A stretch of DNA of 64,000 nt. Source: Verticillium longisporum. Its lineage: Eukaryota > Ascomycota > Sordariomycetes > Glomerellales > Plectosphaerellaceae. The notes beneath the pieces are model-generated. The model was not told the DNA's origin. It did no database searches and was given only the letters and a program-made list of their open reading frames with translations. The stretch is from assembly GCA_019188255.1 (NCBI GenBank), contig JAETXT010000015.1, positions 1-64,000 of the forward strand, in the 5' to 3' direction. Shown piece after piece: positions 1 through 11,991 of the stretch; the stretch's first letter is position 1, and each line of letters starts with the position of its first letter. A program made the translations under genes and the position numbers.

Positions 1-3000
1 AGGCGAGAGGAATTCGAAGGGCTCGATCGAAGCAGGAGACCAACAGAAAGACGGGCCAGGTCGCTCGAAAGAGAAAAAAAGGTGGTGTCCGAAAAGAAAA
101 TGGATGTTGATGGTGGTGGCCCTCGTTGAAACGGCGCGGCACGAATCGAGAGTCAGGTCGCTGCGTGTCTGAGAAGCAAAAGTGCGTCAAGCGGCGGCCA
201 GTGGAGGTTGGAGGTCGGCCGGCGCTGGCTAAGAAGGTTAGGCTCTCGACGGATGTCTGAGCACGAAGCCTCTGCCACGGCGGTGATCAGTGTGGTAGGT
301 GGACATGGTCAGTTTCTGGGCTCGTGCGTGACTGATAGCTGAGGTTGATAAATCGTGTGTGGCGAAGGAGACGGTGTCATTAGATGCAGCGATCGAGCTG
401 AAGAGGAAAAAGTTATAGACGAAAAGAAAGCACTGGAAGGGCGAGTGAGTCGGGATTGCGATTTGTTTGAGGGAAAGGACGGAGGGGTGCGGGTGGAAAC
501 AAGCACGGCAGCAGGTCGTTGGACTGATGAGAAAAGGATGGGAACATGGGCACATGGGAAGCAATGATGTCGCTGCCCGCCCCAGACCCTCTTAGTACGT
601 GCCTGCCTGTCAGATCGTGCCCGTCCTTGCTTCCTTCCTGCTCATGGGAGATGAGTATCGAATGGAAATTTCATCACTCCCGGCGGATGCACCTGGCCAA
701 CTGGCCCCGGTCAGGTTCCTCCCCCTTCTTCCTTCCTTTTGTCACAGATCATTCCATCCAGGCATATGCCCCTGCAGCGTAACTCGACCCACCCCTAGTC
801 CAACGGTTAGGTGGGGTGCCCTGTGGAGATTGCACCGCCTGCGCTTCCATCTCCAGTGCTTTGTGCCCTGGAGCCTCCTGGTGGCGCGCCCCGAGGGCAG
901 CCTGAAGCCAGCCACAAGGGCATATTCTCACAGGTCACACAGCCGCTCTCTCACACCCATCGCGAAGAGCCCACAGGTGGCTCGGGCCCCGGCCGCTTTC
1001 CGCGCCGCTGGCACCGCCAGGGGGCCGTCCCATTGAAGGCGGTTTGGTGCCTGAACCATGCCCATTTAGGGATGGTTCCCTTATTGCTGGCACCCGGGTC
1101 GCAATCTCGTCTTGTGTGGCAGCGGTTCACGGGCTGGTGACCGAGCGGGCGAATGTTAAAGTCTTTCTCGCATGAGACGGAAATCTACCAGACTCCAGTT
1201 TATGGGGCCAGCCGTGTGCCTTGGTATTGATTTGTTTCCGGGAGATCGCGACAGTTGTTTTGTTTACTGAGGAGGGCGCCTTCCTTTGCGGTGGGTTTCG
1301 CCCGGCGCTCTCCCAGCTGCCTGTTTCCTGTTTCCCTGTTCCCCTCGGTACCTACCTACCTAGGTACAGTAACTCGTAGTACAATCCGCCAATGCAGGCT
1401 CTCCCGAGGTGCATGCATGCTTCCTTCCTCGTACCCCTCCCCCCTTGCTCCCCGAACGCCCAACGCCCGACAAAGATGCAGAGAGAGGAGCCAAGGCCGA
1501 TGCCGCAACTTGGACCTCGCTGTTGGGCACTGCAACGACTCGTCGTCCATGTTTTCCAAACCCCAAATGCTACCCAGCAACCAAGGGACGAGCTCAACCT
1601 CTCTATCCGACAATGCTCGCGAGTCAACTCTGATGAGGTCCGCCCACCCTGGCCTGTCCACGAAATGCTACCCCAACCAGGAAGGGATCGATGGCCGGCC
1701 GGTTAACGGGATGCCACCTCCGCCAGTCTACCTGACGTGTCACATCATCTGGCCCGGCAGGTTCTCCAGCGCGTTGGCACGACTGAAATCAAAAGGGTTC
1801 ATGACGTGCGGTCGCCTCGCATCAGTTGTTTCAGCTTTAGGTGTTGATGATGATCTCAACCAGAAAAAAAAGTGTTGCCCTGTGTGTGGCAGCTGTCATG
1901 CACGAGGTCCATCGATATCATCGAGGCATCCCCAGGCTTCCCAATTGCATTCCACGCCGCCGCGCTATTGCAACTAGCCTGCGGGCACCAACCTTGACAC
2001 CCTGTGCCCTGCGTCGACCGCCAGCGACCACCTCCTTGCATCACAGGCTCGCGCGACTGGGCTTTCCTGGCAGCACAAGTGCTCCGAACGGCGACGTGTC
2101 ACGTGTATGCGAGCAATTCGGGGTCAGCATCGAGACGTGACCCTCGGTCTAGGCAGCGTGGTCTGCGGAGACAGCCGTGACGCATAGTAGTGCGATTATG
2201 AAAAGGCCCCGTTCATCCTGCCACTCGACACCTCATCTCACGATCAAAACAAACCTGTCTCACGGCCCCCCTCCGGATATTCGAGCGCCTTTGTTCGAAA
2301 GCCCCTCCACCAGGCCACCTAGCCAGGGAGGCCCCCCGGAAATTCGCATCTTCTCTGCGGTCACTCCGAAAAGCAGGCCAGGGTCAGAAAGCTAACTTAC
2401 ACAAGCGTCATTCCATCGACCACGGTTCAGTCGCCAAAGCTTGGACTCCCGTCTCGATCAGTCAGCCATCCGCATGGGGAATATCCGGATAACAGCCAGT
2501 TCACGTGACTAGCGATCGAATCGACGCAAGAATGACGAAAGACGAAAACGGACGCGGGAGCCCAGGCGGGTCATTGCCACGGGCCTTGATGACGTTGCCC
2601 AAGTCTCCAGGCTGCTCTTCCTGCCGCTCGCCAGACCAGCGTAAGTACCAACTTGGTTTGGCCTGTAGCGTGCTGATCGGCAGCCAGAGTGAGAAGCCCT
2701 TCTGCTGCACACCAATGTCGCAGGTCATGGGCGCAGACTGTGGGCGCACGCCGCAGGCGCACCTCGAACCGAACTGGATGGCGGCCATTGGTTTTCAAGG
2801 TTCGAGAATCAACGGGAAATGGACCGACTGGTGGCTCTGGAAGACAACAGAAGCCACTATGGCCGCCATGAGAACGTCGCCTGGCGCCCACCAGGACCTA
2901 CCAAGTACGCTTTCTCTGTGCAAGACACAGTCGCTCGTGGCCTGCGCAGGGATGGTGACGGTGTGTAGTGGAGGACCGAGCTCCTTGGTCTGACCAACCA

Positions 3001-3597
3001 GATCGGCCAATCCTGTCACTCCTCCTCGGGCCCTTGCTCCAGCTTTGTCCGTCTGCCCAGATCGATTCGCAAGATCGCGGAGAGGGAGAGGGGGCTCGAA
3101 GCTCCAAGCCGACTGAGGTCCCACCCTCCCTCCCCCAGCCCCCCCTCGACGGCCAGCGCCAGTACCGGGAGCGATGTACCTCTCACGGCCTGACACATCA
3201 AGGCTGTTTGCGTGAGAGACCTGTTGCCGCAAAGTACCCGTACCGGTGCCTGGCTGGGCTCTCTTTGCCCACCCGCTCTCCCGTCCATCCGCGCCTTCGG
3301 TGGGTGCGACAAGTCCGGCAGCTCCCCAGCTCTGGTCGTTCCAGTCCCCCAGGTCCAGCTGGAGCTGCTCCTGTTCCTGCTCCAGAGAGCTCCCCGTCCC
3401 GTCAGCAACGCAACAGCCTGCTCTGCTCTCGCTGCCACCGCCGGCCATCCCCCTCCCTCCCCCATTACCTTCCCTTCCCCTCCTCTAGCTTTCCTTCTCT
3501 TCTTTCTTCTCTTCTACTATCCTCGATCTGCCCACCTTTTGCTCGCCCACCCTGAGACTTTCCCATCAATTGAAACCCTACAAACTCGATAGACACA
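1..3597. other. No supportable gene; upstream region of acidic protein gene
   Basis: I see no coding region with recognisable protein content here. Several open frames of 100-240 codons exist on both strands, for example 1255-1977 and 2795-3448, but they are Pro/Ser/Arg-rich, overlap one another and resemble no family. Roughly 3380-3597 is strongly C/T-rich on the plus strand, which fits the promoter and leader of the gene starting at 3598. Around 1350-1370 is a cluster of TACCTA/TAGGTA motifs, a short element that recurs in other intergenic regions of the window. Confidence 0.6.
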
Positions 3598-4270
3598 ATG
3601 TCCACCCGTAAGAGAAAGCAGGAGGAGGAGGAGCTTGTTTCCCTCCCTGAAGATGATGATGGCGAGGAGGAGGAAGAGTAAGTCACCAGCCAGTCCGGTC
3701 CCCTGAGCCTGTTGTATCCGGCTTTGGTTATCAGTCTGCGCAAAAATTCCCATGTTTGCGCCAGGCTTTGCGAAGCTGCTACGAACTATTCATTCTGCGC
3801 CAGACATGCCATCGAGGTCCAACCACGGCGCATGCTTGAGATCCTTGCTAACCATACCAGGTACCAGAGTACCGACGACGAAGCCGGAGGCGGTGAAGGG
3901 TCCGAGGAGGAGGAAGAGGAGGAGGAGGAGGATGACGAAGATCCCGAGGGCGAAGAGGACGAGCCCGAAACAAAGAACGGCGCTGATGGTAAGTCTTCCC
4001 TAGCTCGTGCTTTCTTTCTCTGCTGACCACGTCAAGCCCCACCTGCCAAACGGCAAAAGACCGACGCTGTTGAGAAGGATGAGGATGCTGAGGAGGAGGA
4101 AGGAGGAGGGCGACGCCGAAGACGAGGAGGCCGATGCCGACGATGCATTGAACGGCATCAAGGAGGCCGCTGCCGATGTGCCCGACAAGACGGTCAAAGC
4201 GACCGATGCTGCTCCCGAGGCCAACGGCGACGCCAAGGCCGTCGCGGCAGATGGCGACGACAAGGAGTGA
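3598..4270 (+). CDS. Small highly acidic protein with a frameshift (conserved-hypothetical type)
   Basis: There are three exons: 3598-3677, 3861-3988 and 4037-4270, with GTAAGT donors at 3678 and 3989. The first codons read MSTRKRKQEEEEL, a basic patch that could act in nuclear import. Exon 2 is almost entirely Glu/Asp, and exon 3 begins APPAKRQKT, a second possible nuclear signal. The product of about 146 aa resembles acidic histone-chaperone-like or nucleolar proteins only in composition, so no function is assigned. The frame entering exon 3 turns into an Arg/Cys-rich run after about 4100, while the acidic protein (DAEDEEADADDALNGI) continues one base later and ends at TGA 4268-4270. The spliced length is 442 nt, one more than a multiple of three. 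One extra base, or two missing, lies in the GAG-rich tract 4091-4110. Confidence 0.7.
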
Positions 4271-5527
4271 TGCGCGCGCATTGCTTGCCCGCGAGGCTGC
4301 ATGCTTCTTTTCGTTTCCCCTTGAGGCGTTGGGGTGCATGCGGAAGGTTATCCGGCGCAAGTGATTCTGTTTAGCTAGCTCCCAACTTACATCCCTACGC
4401 TCCGCTCCATTCGCATCCTGACAATCCCGTGACGCACCGCCTCTTCAGACCGTGAACCTTTCAATTGCGCGAGACGTGGCGATGCATCCGCGAGGATCTG
4501 GCCGATTCCGTCGTCGTCCTGCAGTCGCGTCGTTGCCCCTTTCGCTCATCTCTCCAATCGTAGCATCTCGCCTGACCTGCGGGCCATTCTCCGTCCCACG
4601 CGCCTCCATCCGTGCCCGCAGGTGCCCGGCGTCGGCTGCGGCTCAGTGCCGCTTTGCGGGCAGTGCAGACGGCCGAGACGGGAAGCATCATGGACGCTGT
4701 GATGGCCGCCTCATGACCCAGGACTGGACTCGGAGTGAAGTCTGTCGATGGAAGCTTGTCGCCTGTTGAGAGGATGCTTCTTCTGGTTCATGCAGGTCTC
4801 GCAGACGATGTCCGCGCCTCGCATTGCTGGCCGAGCCTTGCAGAATAGGTGTATTTTGCGAGCAGTATGAGCCAGATGACCTCCCGAGTATGCCTTAGAC
4901 TGAAGTTCTCGCGAAATGTCAGCTCAGAGTATACAGTATTGACTCAGTAGCTGTCGAATACCTTGTGATGACGACGAATAACGGTTCGTCTTAAAGCAGA
5001 CTCGCCACCACAAACTGCGTCGCAAGACAAGATGCTCTTCTGTTCGATCGGGCTATTTTCATTGGCATTCGTGTTGAGCAAAAGACGCGCCTTGCAATGA
5101 CGACGATGTTTCTGAATTCGAGTGGTTAAATGTGGACGCTGCGACAAGGCGTCGGGAACAGCGCCTGGGGACTCTGCTCCAGCTTCAAGCGGACAGAAGC
5201 TGACGGAGAGAATCCTTCCTAGATAGCCGGCGGCTTGCGAGGGCGTCACTTGCGCGGGCCGATGATATGCAAATGAAATATCATGATCTTGCGCATGAAA
5301 TTCACATATTAATAAAGGAACGTCCAACGTGTTGGCGGCTGGAAACGAAGCTTTGGCATGAAACCGACATCAAGATCGACAAAAGTTGAAGACCCAAAAT
5401 CCATGCAGCCACGATGACCAAGTACCAAACACAAATTTGAGTCATGGGACCACGCTGCGACTCTGCACAAGATTAACACATTACTTTACTCAATGTAGTC
5501 GCAGTGGTAGATCACCCGCTGTGATCC
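4271..5527. other. Intergenic, nothing supportable
   Basis: This is the 3' flank of the acidic-protein gene and of the convergent hydrolase gene. A minus-strand open frame at 4944-5327 has no recognisable content. The segment 4850-5520 is more A/T-rich than the coding neighbours, as expected for 3' untranslated and spacer sequence. Confidence 0.5.
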
Positions 5528-8449
5528 TCAATGCTGCCATATAATGATACAAGTCGTGACAGCCAACACCCTCTCATCTCGGGGCTCCCCAAATGGAGCC
5601 GATATCACAACGCAACGCCGATCCATCAAGCTATGACCTTCCGAGTGTCCCTCGACGGCCCCTCTCCTCTTTCTTGCCTCCGTTCCCGTCACCTTCATCC
5701 AATCATCCCACTCCTTGCTAATTTCCATGAGCACCGAACCCATGACGCCAGCACTCGCCATCAGGCCGTGGCCTTCGCCCTCAAGCACGCGTACCTCACA
5801 TCGTCGCATAGTCTTGCCCAGCCACTTCACATTGTCGACAGGGACGCGCGTGTCCCGGCTGCCATGGTGGATGACAACAGGTCGCGTAATGTCCACGTAG
5901 CGGAAGCCGATTGTGTGCCTCCGCTCCAGGCAGACGAGAAGGTCCACGGCCGGATTGGCACCTGTTGTTGCGAGATCCCAAATGGCATGCGTCAACCTCG
6001 TGTCATATGTGAGCTGGCGTTCCTTGTCTGCCATGGCATCTGCGGCGGCGGCAAGCATGGCGCTCTCGTGATCCAAGGGAGCCGACGACCCAGCTCCGTA
6101 CTGACCCGAAGGCGGTGCGCGTAGGCGGTCCATGCTCTCGGGTCCCAATGAAGATTCCATGTCGATGCCGCCCTTGCCATAGCCGGTCTGGCCGAGGTTT
6201 TCCTTGTCCATGCTCGGCGTGATATCGCGCCGCGCCGCTGGCGTATCGCGACCGGTCGTGTTGGTCGACTTGCGCTTGCTTCGGCGGTTCGAGTTCTTGG
6301 GTAGTGAGCTCGTGATGGAGCTGCTCGTGGCCGACATGAAAGAGCTGTTGGCGGCTTTCAAAAATGGTGTCGGCAGAGCACGGAGGATGCGTTGTGAGGT
6401 AGGAATGGCGTTGGTGGGCGGCAGCGTCTGCGATGTGCCAAATACGTTCATCTGCGAAGGAGGGATCCAGGGCGCGAGGAGGTGGATGCGACCGCGGATG
6501 TGCTGGGGCATGCGGAGGGCCGTCGCCAGCGCATAGATGGCGCCGGCGGAATGGGCAAGGATGGAGAATTTGGTAATCTTGAGGGCTTGGCAGATGGCAT
6601 AGACGTCGTCTGTACACAATGTTAGCAGCTGTAGAACAGAAATCACGAGAAGACGCACCTGGCCAACTGAGCGGCGTCGCCGTGCCGTCTGCGTAGGCCT
6701 CACTGTCACCGACGCCGGGTCGGTCGGGCGTGATGAGACGGAGTTTGAGTGTCGGCGCCAGCTCGTCGTAAAAGGCCGTGATGTATCGTGTTAAGCCCAT
6801 GCCGACGCAACAGAACACAGCCGAGCCCTCCGAGTCGCCGACTTCGGAAAAGGATATGACACGGCCGGTCTGGGGATGCCTGATCTTCTGAGACAACCGC
6901 GGCGAGCACAGGTAGGACTCGACGGCATCGTCGACAGAGTCAGCACTACGAGGGCGCTCGTACCCCAAAGGCATGGCATTTACGGGCTCGGGCGAGGCAA
7001 TGTCGCTGCGTCCGCTCCCGCCCTCTGATCGCGGACTCAAGGGAGCCGATAGACGCTTGAGTCTGGAGCTGCTGCGCTTCAATCGGACGGCCTCGTTGGC
7101 GTCGGGCGTCTGCCGGCCAGATTTCCTCCTGCTGCGGTCTGTGCTGTGATCGTCACGGCGCCGCCCTTGGGCGACGGCAGGGAACGGCGCGCCGTCCTCG
7201 AGGTCGTCCTGAGGCTGCGGACTCGTGACGCGAATCTCATCCGCATGGCTGTTCCCCGTGGCGGTCATGTTAGCGGACGACCGCTGCGAGCTACGGCCGA
7301 GGTCGGCCGATTTCTTGCTCGACTCTCCATCTTCGTTATACCAAGACTGGTCCTTCAAATACCTGTTGCTGTTGCGAGCTTCGTCGTCCTCAGGTATGGT
7401 GCTGCTCTCTCCGTCTCGCTTCGACCGGGAGTTCCGGACGGAAGATCTCTTGGCGTTGGGTCCTGTCTTGCGTAGCGATGAGTCCCGCGTCGGGATGGGT
7501 CGCGGGCTCGGTAGGGGGTCCATCGTGGGTGCGTGGTCAGGCCGTGGCGGAGGCTCCCTCGTGGGCGGGTCGTAATGTATCGGTGGCTCCTCGCTGATGG
7601 GTGTCTCGGCGAGAAAGGGATCGGGTCGAGGCGATAGGACGGTACTCAAGGGGTATCGTCAAAGGAGGCGCGGCTAGCAGGAGCAGCACCGCTGAGGCGC
7701 TTTCTCTCGTATTCTTTTTCTCGCAGTCGCTCTTTGGAGCTCATGTACATGAGACCTTTGTGGCTCCTACCCTGTTTCCGTCCCCAGCTGTCACGCGATC
7801 GGGAGCGGCTCCGGGTCGAGTCGGAGGCAGGGGCAACACCACGTTCGACAGAGAGGTTGCCTATGCTCTGGGTATCATCGCGGGAACCGAGGGAACTCCG
7901 GGAGGAGGGGCGTGAGCTGTTTCGCAGGATGGACTTGAAACCGCCGCTAGAGTCGCGTGAGGGGGACTTTGGTGCGGTGAGTGGGGAGAAGCCGGAGGGT
8001 GGTTTGGCGGTTCGGATGACGGGCGAGCTGGCGGCGAGCTCGTCGAGGATACCGTCTCCTCTCGAAGATCACCTAGGGAGGGCTGTGAGAAGGCGCCGTA
8101 GTCGACGCCGAAGCTGCCGTTGCTGACGAGACTGCCGTGACGGGGCGAGGAGGGAGGGAGAGGCTGGTCAGCGTCGGAGACTCAAAGTGTCGGTTGGCGG
8201 GTTTAGAAATGACGGAGAGGCTCGTGATGAGAGAGGAGATGACTTCAGGCGAGGCAGGCTGAGCAGGACCCTGCAGCGAGCGGCGACGTACATACGTGTC
8301 GGAGGCGGCGGTGTGATTGTTATTGTCGTTGCTGCTGGTAGTGTGCACGGGGGCGGAGGGGTGGTGGTGCCGTGGTCGCGATGGCGATGGACGTGGAGAT
8401 GGCGGGTACGCTGAGGGATAGGGGGAGCGGCGTCCCTTAGGTCAGACAT
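5528..8449 (-). CDS. Alpha/beta hydrolase-fold protein with long disordered N-terminus (four apparent 1-nt deficits)
   Basis: There are two exons, 6659-8449 and 5528-6609, joined by a 49-nt intron (GTGCGT..ACAG). The roughly 500-residue N-terminus is Ser/Arg/Pro-rich and probably disordered. It is followed by an alpha/beta hydrolase domain with a nucleophile elbow (ILAHSAGAIYAL; Ser in A-H-S-A-G, a variant of GxSxG), an acid-residue region (HHGSRDTRVP) and a His region (EGEGHGLMASAG), so a Ser-Asp-His triad is complete. A low-complexity insert sits between the nucleophile and the rest of the domain. The substrate is unknown. The first exon is open only if one base is restored at about 8421-8425, 8142-8145, 8046-8048 and 7648-7653. 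With four restored bases the exon is 1795 nt, the phase required by the intron, and the protein is about 958 aa. The start at 8449 reads MSDLRDAAP. I favour sequence errors over a pseudogene because the hydrolase domain is intact. Confidence 0.8.
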
Positions 8450-10161
8450 GGCAGCAGAAGCAAGCGTTGGCAGCGGCAGCGACGGCGACAGCGACAGCGG
8501 CAACAGCCGGAGGACAGAAGCCGATCTGAAGCGACACAGTTGATCCGCTTGTCTTATTAGGCTGGTCTCGGTGGACGAGCCCAACGGTGAGTGTCTCTGG
8601 TCATGCAGCGGGTTGTTCCTCAGATGCCAGCAGGACCAGACAACACGCAGGAGGGGGCGTAGGGATCCTGCAGAGTGCAGATGGAGTGCAGCAGCGGAGC
8701 AGTTCTGGTGGCCGCTTTCGTTCGTGCTAGCTGCAGAGAATTGGCGTCGCACGTTCAGACGAGGACCGGGCGCGCGCAGACTCCGAGGGGGTGGAGGGGG
8801 AGGTTCGGTGGCCACCAAGATGGATTCTGCTTTTAGGGAGGCGAAAATGCTGGATCTGGTGGTGAGGGCAGTAAAGGCCGTGATCAAAGAGTCGCGCGGG
8901 CGATGAAAGAGGGAGAGCTCGAGCCACGCACAGCCGCAGTGGACGAACCGAAAAAGAAGAAAAAAGCAGAGGAGAGAGACAGATGGATGGCAGACGCGGA
9001 TGGATGTATTGTTGAAGAAGCTTTGTTCGGGATGGGAACAAGGGCCATTCTTCGAGAGGGACAATCTCAGGAACAGGACCTCGTCGATTGGCAGGCGCAG
9101 GCAGAGAAGCACCTGCTTCTCATCAGAAGGTGCAGGAGCCCCCAAGGCGCATGCATTTGTGCAGCCTGGTCGGGTCACCAGGGCCCCTATTAGCGGATGC
9201 TGTAATTAATTGCAACCCTACCATTCGGGAGGCCAGCATGGCGGCCTCTCGTTGGCTGCAGCACCATCTATGCTGCATCTGGCTGATGGACGCACTCTTG
9301 TTTGGTTTCACTTAATCGAAAGCTTTCTATATGGGGCATGCTCCGACGGCCTGTCACTATCCTCGTCACCGTCGGTGTTCAGACATCACCCACAGCCGGC
9401 AACGAGCCTGTCTTCACGATGTCTCTCCTACAATGCCCAGCGTGCGCAAGTCTTCTTCATGCGACTCAATCCCGCGTAGACCTCTCAACAAGGCATAGCT
9501 CGGGCCCGCCATTAGCCCTGTCTCATTGACCAGACGCAGGGATCTGGAGATTACCCCTGGACGCTGGACGCTACGCTCCATTTTTGTGCGTCCACTTGTT
9601 CCTGGTGCTCGGACACGATCAACGTGACGGGAAAACATTAAAGATGGGGACTCCCCCAGACCTAGTCCACTGCCGGGTGCGAGCGTGAGGAATGGGTTGA
9701 GGACTTGAGATGAAGTGGGCACGGTGGAGCGCGGCTGGAGAGCTGGAGAAGACCCGTGGAACCCGTCATGAGTCGCCAGCGGCCCTTCAATCACGGCTGT
9801 CGTCTGGATTCATGCCACCTTGTAACAACCATGCAGTTTGATCTTGTACTGTGGGAACCGAGAGACATGTGCTTGTCGGGTCGCCAAGGTGGTGGTCAGA
9901 CCCTGGTTTCCATTGGGCACACACCGAGCCTCACCGAGCCTTAAGCACCACCGACGTCATCCTTCTCTGGCCCTCACATTGCTGCCAAGATCAGGGAATC
10001 CGGACGTCATGGTATTGCCCGAGGCTGACATGTCGAAGCTATTCTTAGTCTGAACCTTCCATCACCACGCCGTGGAGAAAGAGTCCGTCCTGAATTGACA
10101 AACCGCAAAGTAAAATCAACAACACCAAACACGACGCATCTTGCGTGTCTTTTGGCCCATC
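8450..10161. promoter_or_regulatory. Divergent upstream region of hydrolase (-) and membrane protein (+)
   Basis: This 1.7-kb spacer lies between divergently transcribed genes. The part adjacent to 8450, to about 9000, is purine-rich on the plus strand and therefore pyrimidine-rich in the sense of the hydrolase gene, as expected of its leader. No further gene is supportable. Open frames such as 9414-9794 (-) carry no family signal. Confidence 0.5.
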
Positions 10162-11175
10162 ATGGACCTCCTCATGTCCCTGCCCATCATTTCGTACTTT
10201 CTCGCACCGTCCGTAACTTCATGGTCAACCTCCCTCAACCTACTTTTCTTCTACATGACCTGGACCACCCTCGTTCTCTCGCACAGCGCCCTCAAAATTG
10301 AGCTCGTGGGCACCTTGGGTTTGCGCCTCGTCTTCTGGCTCCTCCCCTCGCTGGTGTTCCTCCTCTTCGACACGCTCATTCCTACCCTTGCCGAGTCTCT
10401 CAAGTATGGCGGCACCTCTGCTCTTCCCCCGACGGACCCGGTCTTCTTGGCGCGCACTCTCGGCCTGTCCATTGTCAACCTGGCCCTCGCCGTCGGCCTT
10501 GAAGCAGGCATCAGCATTGCCTGGACCACCGCCTTTCAGACACCCATTTTCACAACCTCGACCACCCTGCCGTTCCCGTGGCAGCTCGTCAAACACATCA
10601 CCATTTTGCTCGCAGCCCGTGAGTTCATCACGTACTATCTGCACGCCAGGGTCCTCCACGCGCCTTCGCGCGGCCGCAACTCCTTGGCCGCCCTCCACAA
10701 GAAGCACGCCCACCACCGCAGCGCGCCGCCATTCTCTCTGCTCCTCTTCGCCGACCACCCCCTCCCCTTTCTCGTCCACCGAGTGCTGCCTCTCTACCTC
10801 CCGTCTCTGGCTCTGAGGCCCCACCTCCTGACCTACTTCCTTTTTGTCGGCCTCTGCACGCTCGAGGAGACGCTGGCGACGAGTGGGTACTCGACGGTCC
10901 CGGGAATCATGATGGGCGGCATCACGCGGCGCACGGCTGGTCACTACGCCGGCGGAGGTCGCGGCAACTACGGCGCGTGGGGTTTGCTGGACTGGGCTCA
11001 CGGCACGAGCGTGGGCAAGAATGTGATCGAGGATGCCAAAGACGAGGCTGAGAAGCACGCTGTCAAGGAGCGTGGCGAGAAGGCTGCGGGCGACGGCCTC
11101 GCGGCTGTGCGATCCGGTATCGATGGGCTCCGCAAGGGGAGTAGGAGAAGGGCAAAGAGTAGTGACGAGGAGTGA
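10162..11175 (+). CDS. Fatty acid hydroxylase / sterol desaturase superfamily membrane protein
   Basis: A single exon encodes 337 aa starting MDLLMSLPIISYFLAP. The sequence is strongly hydrophobic with several membrane-spanning segments. It carries histidine clusters of the di-iron hydroxylase superfamily: HARVLH (H-x4-H) and HKKHAHH (H-x2-H-x-HH) about 15 residues later, then a C-terminal GNYGAWGLLDWAHGTS block matching the NYG..LLDxxHGT signature. The canonical third HxxHH box is replaced by GHYAGGGRG, so metal binding may differ from sterol C4- or C5-oxidases. The C-terminus is charged and probably cytosolic. It probably acts in the endoplasmic reticulum on a lipid substrate that I cannot name. 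The 3' end faces the convergent E2 gene 271 bp away. Confidence 0.8.
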   Translation: MDLLMSLPIISYFLAPSVTSWSTSLNLLFFYMTWTTLVLSHSALKIELVGTLGLRLVFWLLPSLVFLLFDTLIPTLAESLKYGGTSALPPTDPVFLARTLGLSIVNLALAVGLEAGISIAWTTAFQTPIFTTSTTLPFPWQLVKHITILLAAREFITYYLHARVLHAPSRGRNSLAALHKKHAHHRSAPPFSLLLFADHPLPFLVHRVLPLYLPSLALRPHLLTYFLFVGLCTLEETLATSGYSTVPGIMMGGITRRTAGHYAGGGRGNYGAWGLLDWAHGTSVGKNVIEDAKDEAEKHAVKERGEKAAGDGLAAVRSGIDGLRKGSRRRAKSSDEE

Positions 11176-11446
11176 CGCTATGATTAGTGGCTTCCCCTTA
11201 TCATGGCGGCTGTGTACCCTGGTCGGCGAGTATTTGTGTGTATACGAAAAGCGCTTTGTATTCATGTTTGGGCCTCGCTTGGAATAATACATGACTTGAG
11301 AGCAAAATCAACTTACGTGTCCGAACCGGTGCAAACGCCGTGTGTATCCCGCCGCCCGCATGTCTCATCACTGCAAGGCGGGCCGTAACGCCATACCCAC
11401 AATACTGCGCGGCCGATTGGCAATCGCCACAGCCGGCAAATTGGGC

Positions 11447-11991
11447 TCACTTTGACTCAGGAGCGATGTCGAAGCTCGCTGGACCCTTGGCGTATCGAGT
11501 GACATATGTCTTGGCGTTCTTCTCGTACTCTTTCCTGTTGTTGCGGTACTCGTCGGCGATGCGCGCTTCGAGAGGGTCGTCTGGCTGGGGCTCAATGAGC
11601 AACTGACGACAAACCTCGAGAACGGCAGTGCTCTTTGTCGAGGGATTCCAGTTCTCCGACTTGAGCGTGGCCAGACAAATGCTGCCATCTGCGTCGTTGG
11701 TCACGTTGGGGTGGTAGATGCGAGTGAGGAAGCGGACAGTGGGCGACTTGAAGGGGTAGTCGGTGGGGAGGCTGACGGCCAAGGCAAAGTGACCGCCGGC
11801 GTAGGGGCTCGAGCTGGGGCCAGCCATGGTGACGTTCCAGTTGTGAATGTCCGACTCATCCTTCAGGGCCACCGAGATGCCATCGGGCGGATTTGTCATG
11901 CAGTCGCCGAGCTCCTAGAACAAATCAGTTGCTGTCAAGGGAGAGAGGACAGAAGGGCCAAACAGACCTTGGAGATGCGTTTGCTTGACAT
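11447..11991 (-). CDS. Ubiquitin-conjugating enzyme E2
   Basis: There are two exons, 11968-11991 and 11447-11914, separated by a 53-nt intron; the first coding exon holds only eight codons (MSSKRISK). The product is 163 aa with a complete UBC fold: an N-terminal helix, the HPN motif (RIYHPNVTND), the catalytic Cys at about residue 88 (DGSICLATLK), and the downstream PDDPLEARIADEY helix. The short C-terminal extension (GPASFDIAPESK) is not part of the fold. The N-terminus resembles class I Ubc4/5-like enzymes, but the segment after the active site is divergent, so I do not assign a yeast orthologue. It accepts ubiquitin or a related modifier from E1 as a thioester and passes it to an E3 or substrate. 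Confidence 0.92.

Noticed and set aside
1255..1977. 240-codon plus-strand open frame
   Set aside because: Low-information composition and competing frames on both strands; no family resemblance.
10240..11292. 350-codon antisense frame over the membrane-protein gene
   Set aside because: Antisense shadow of a GC-rich gene, with an Arg/Glu-rich pattern typical of reverse-complemented hydrophobic codons.
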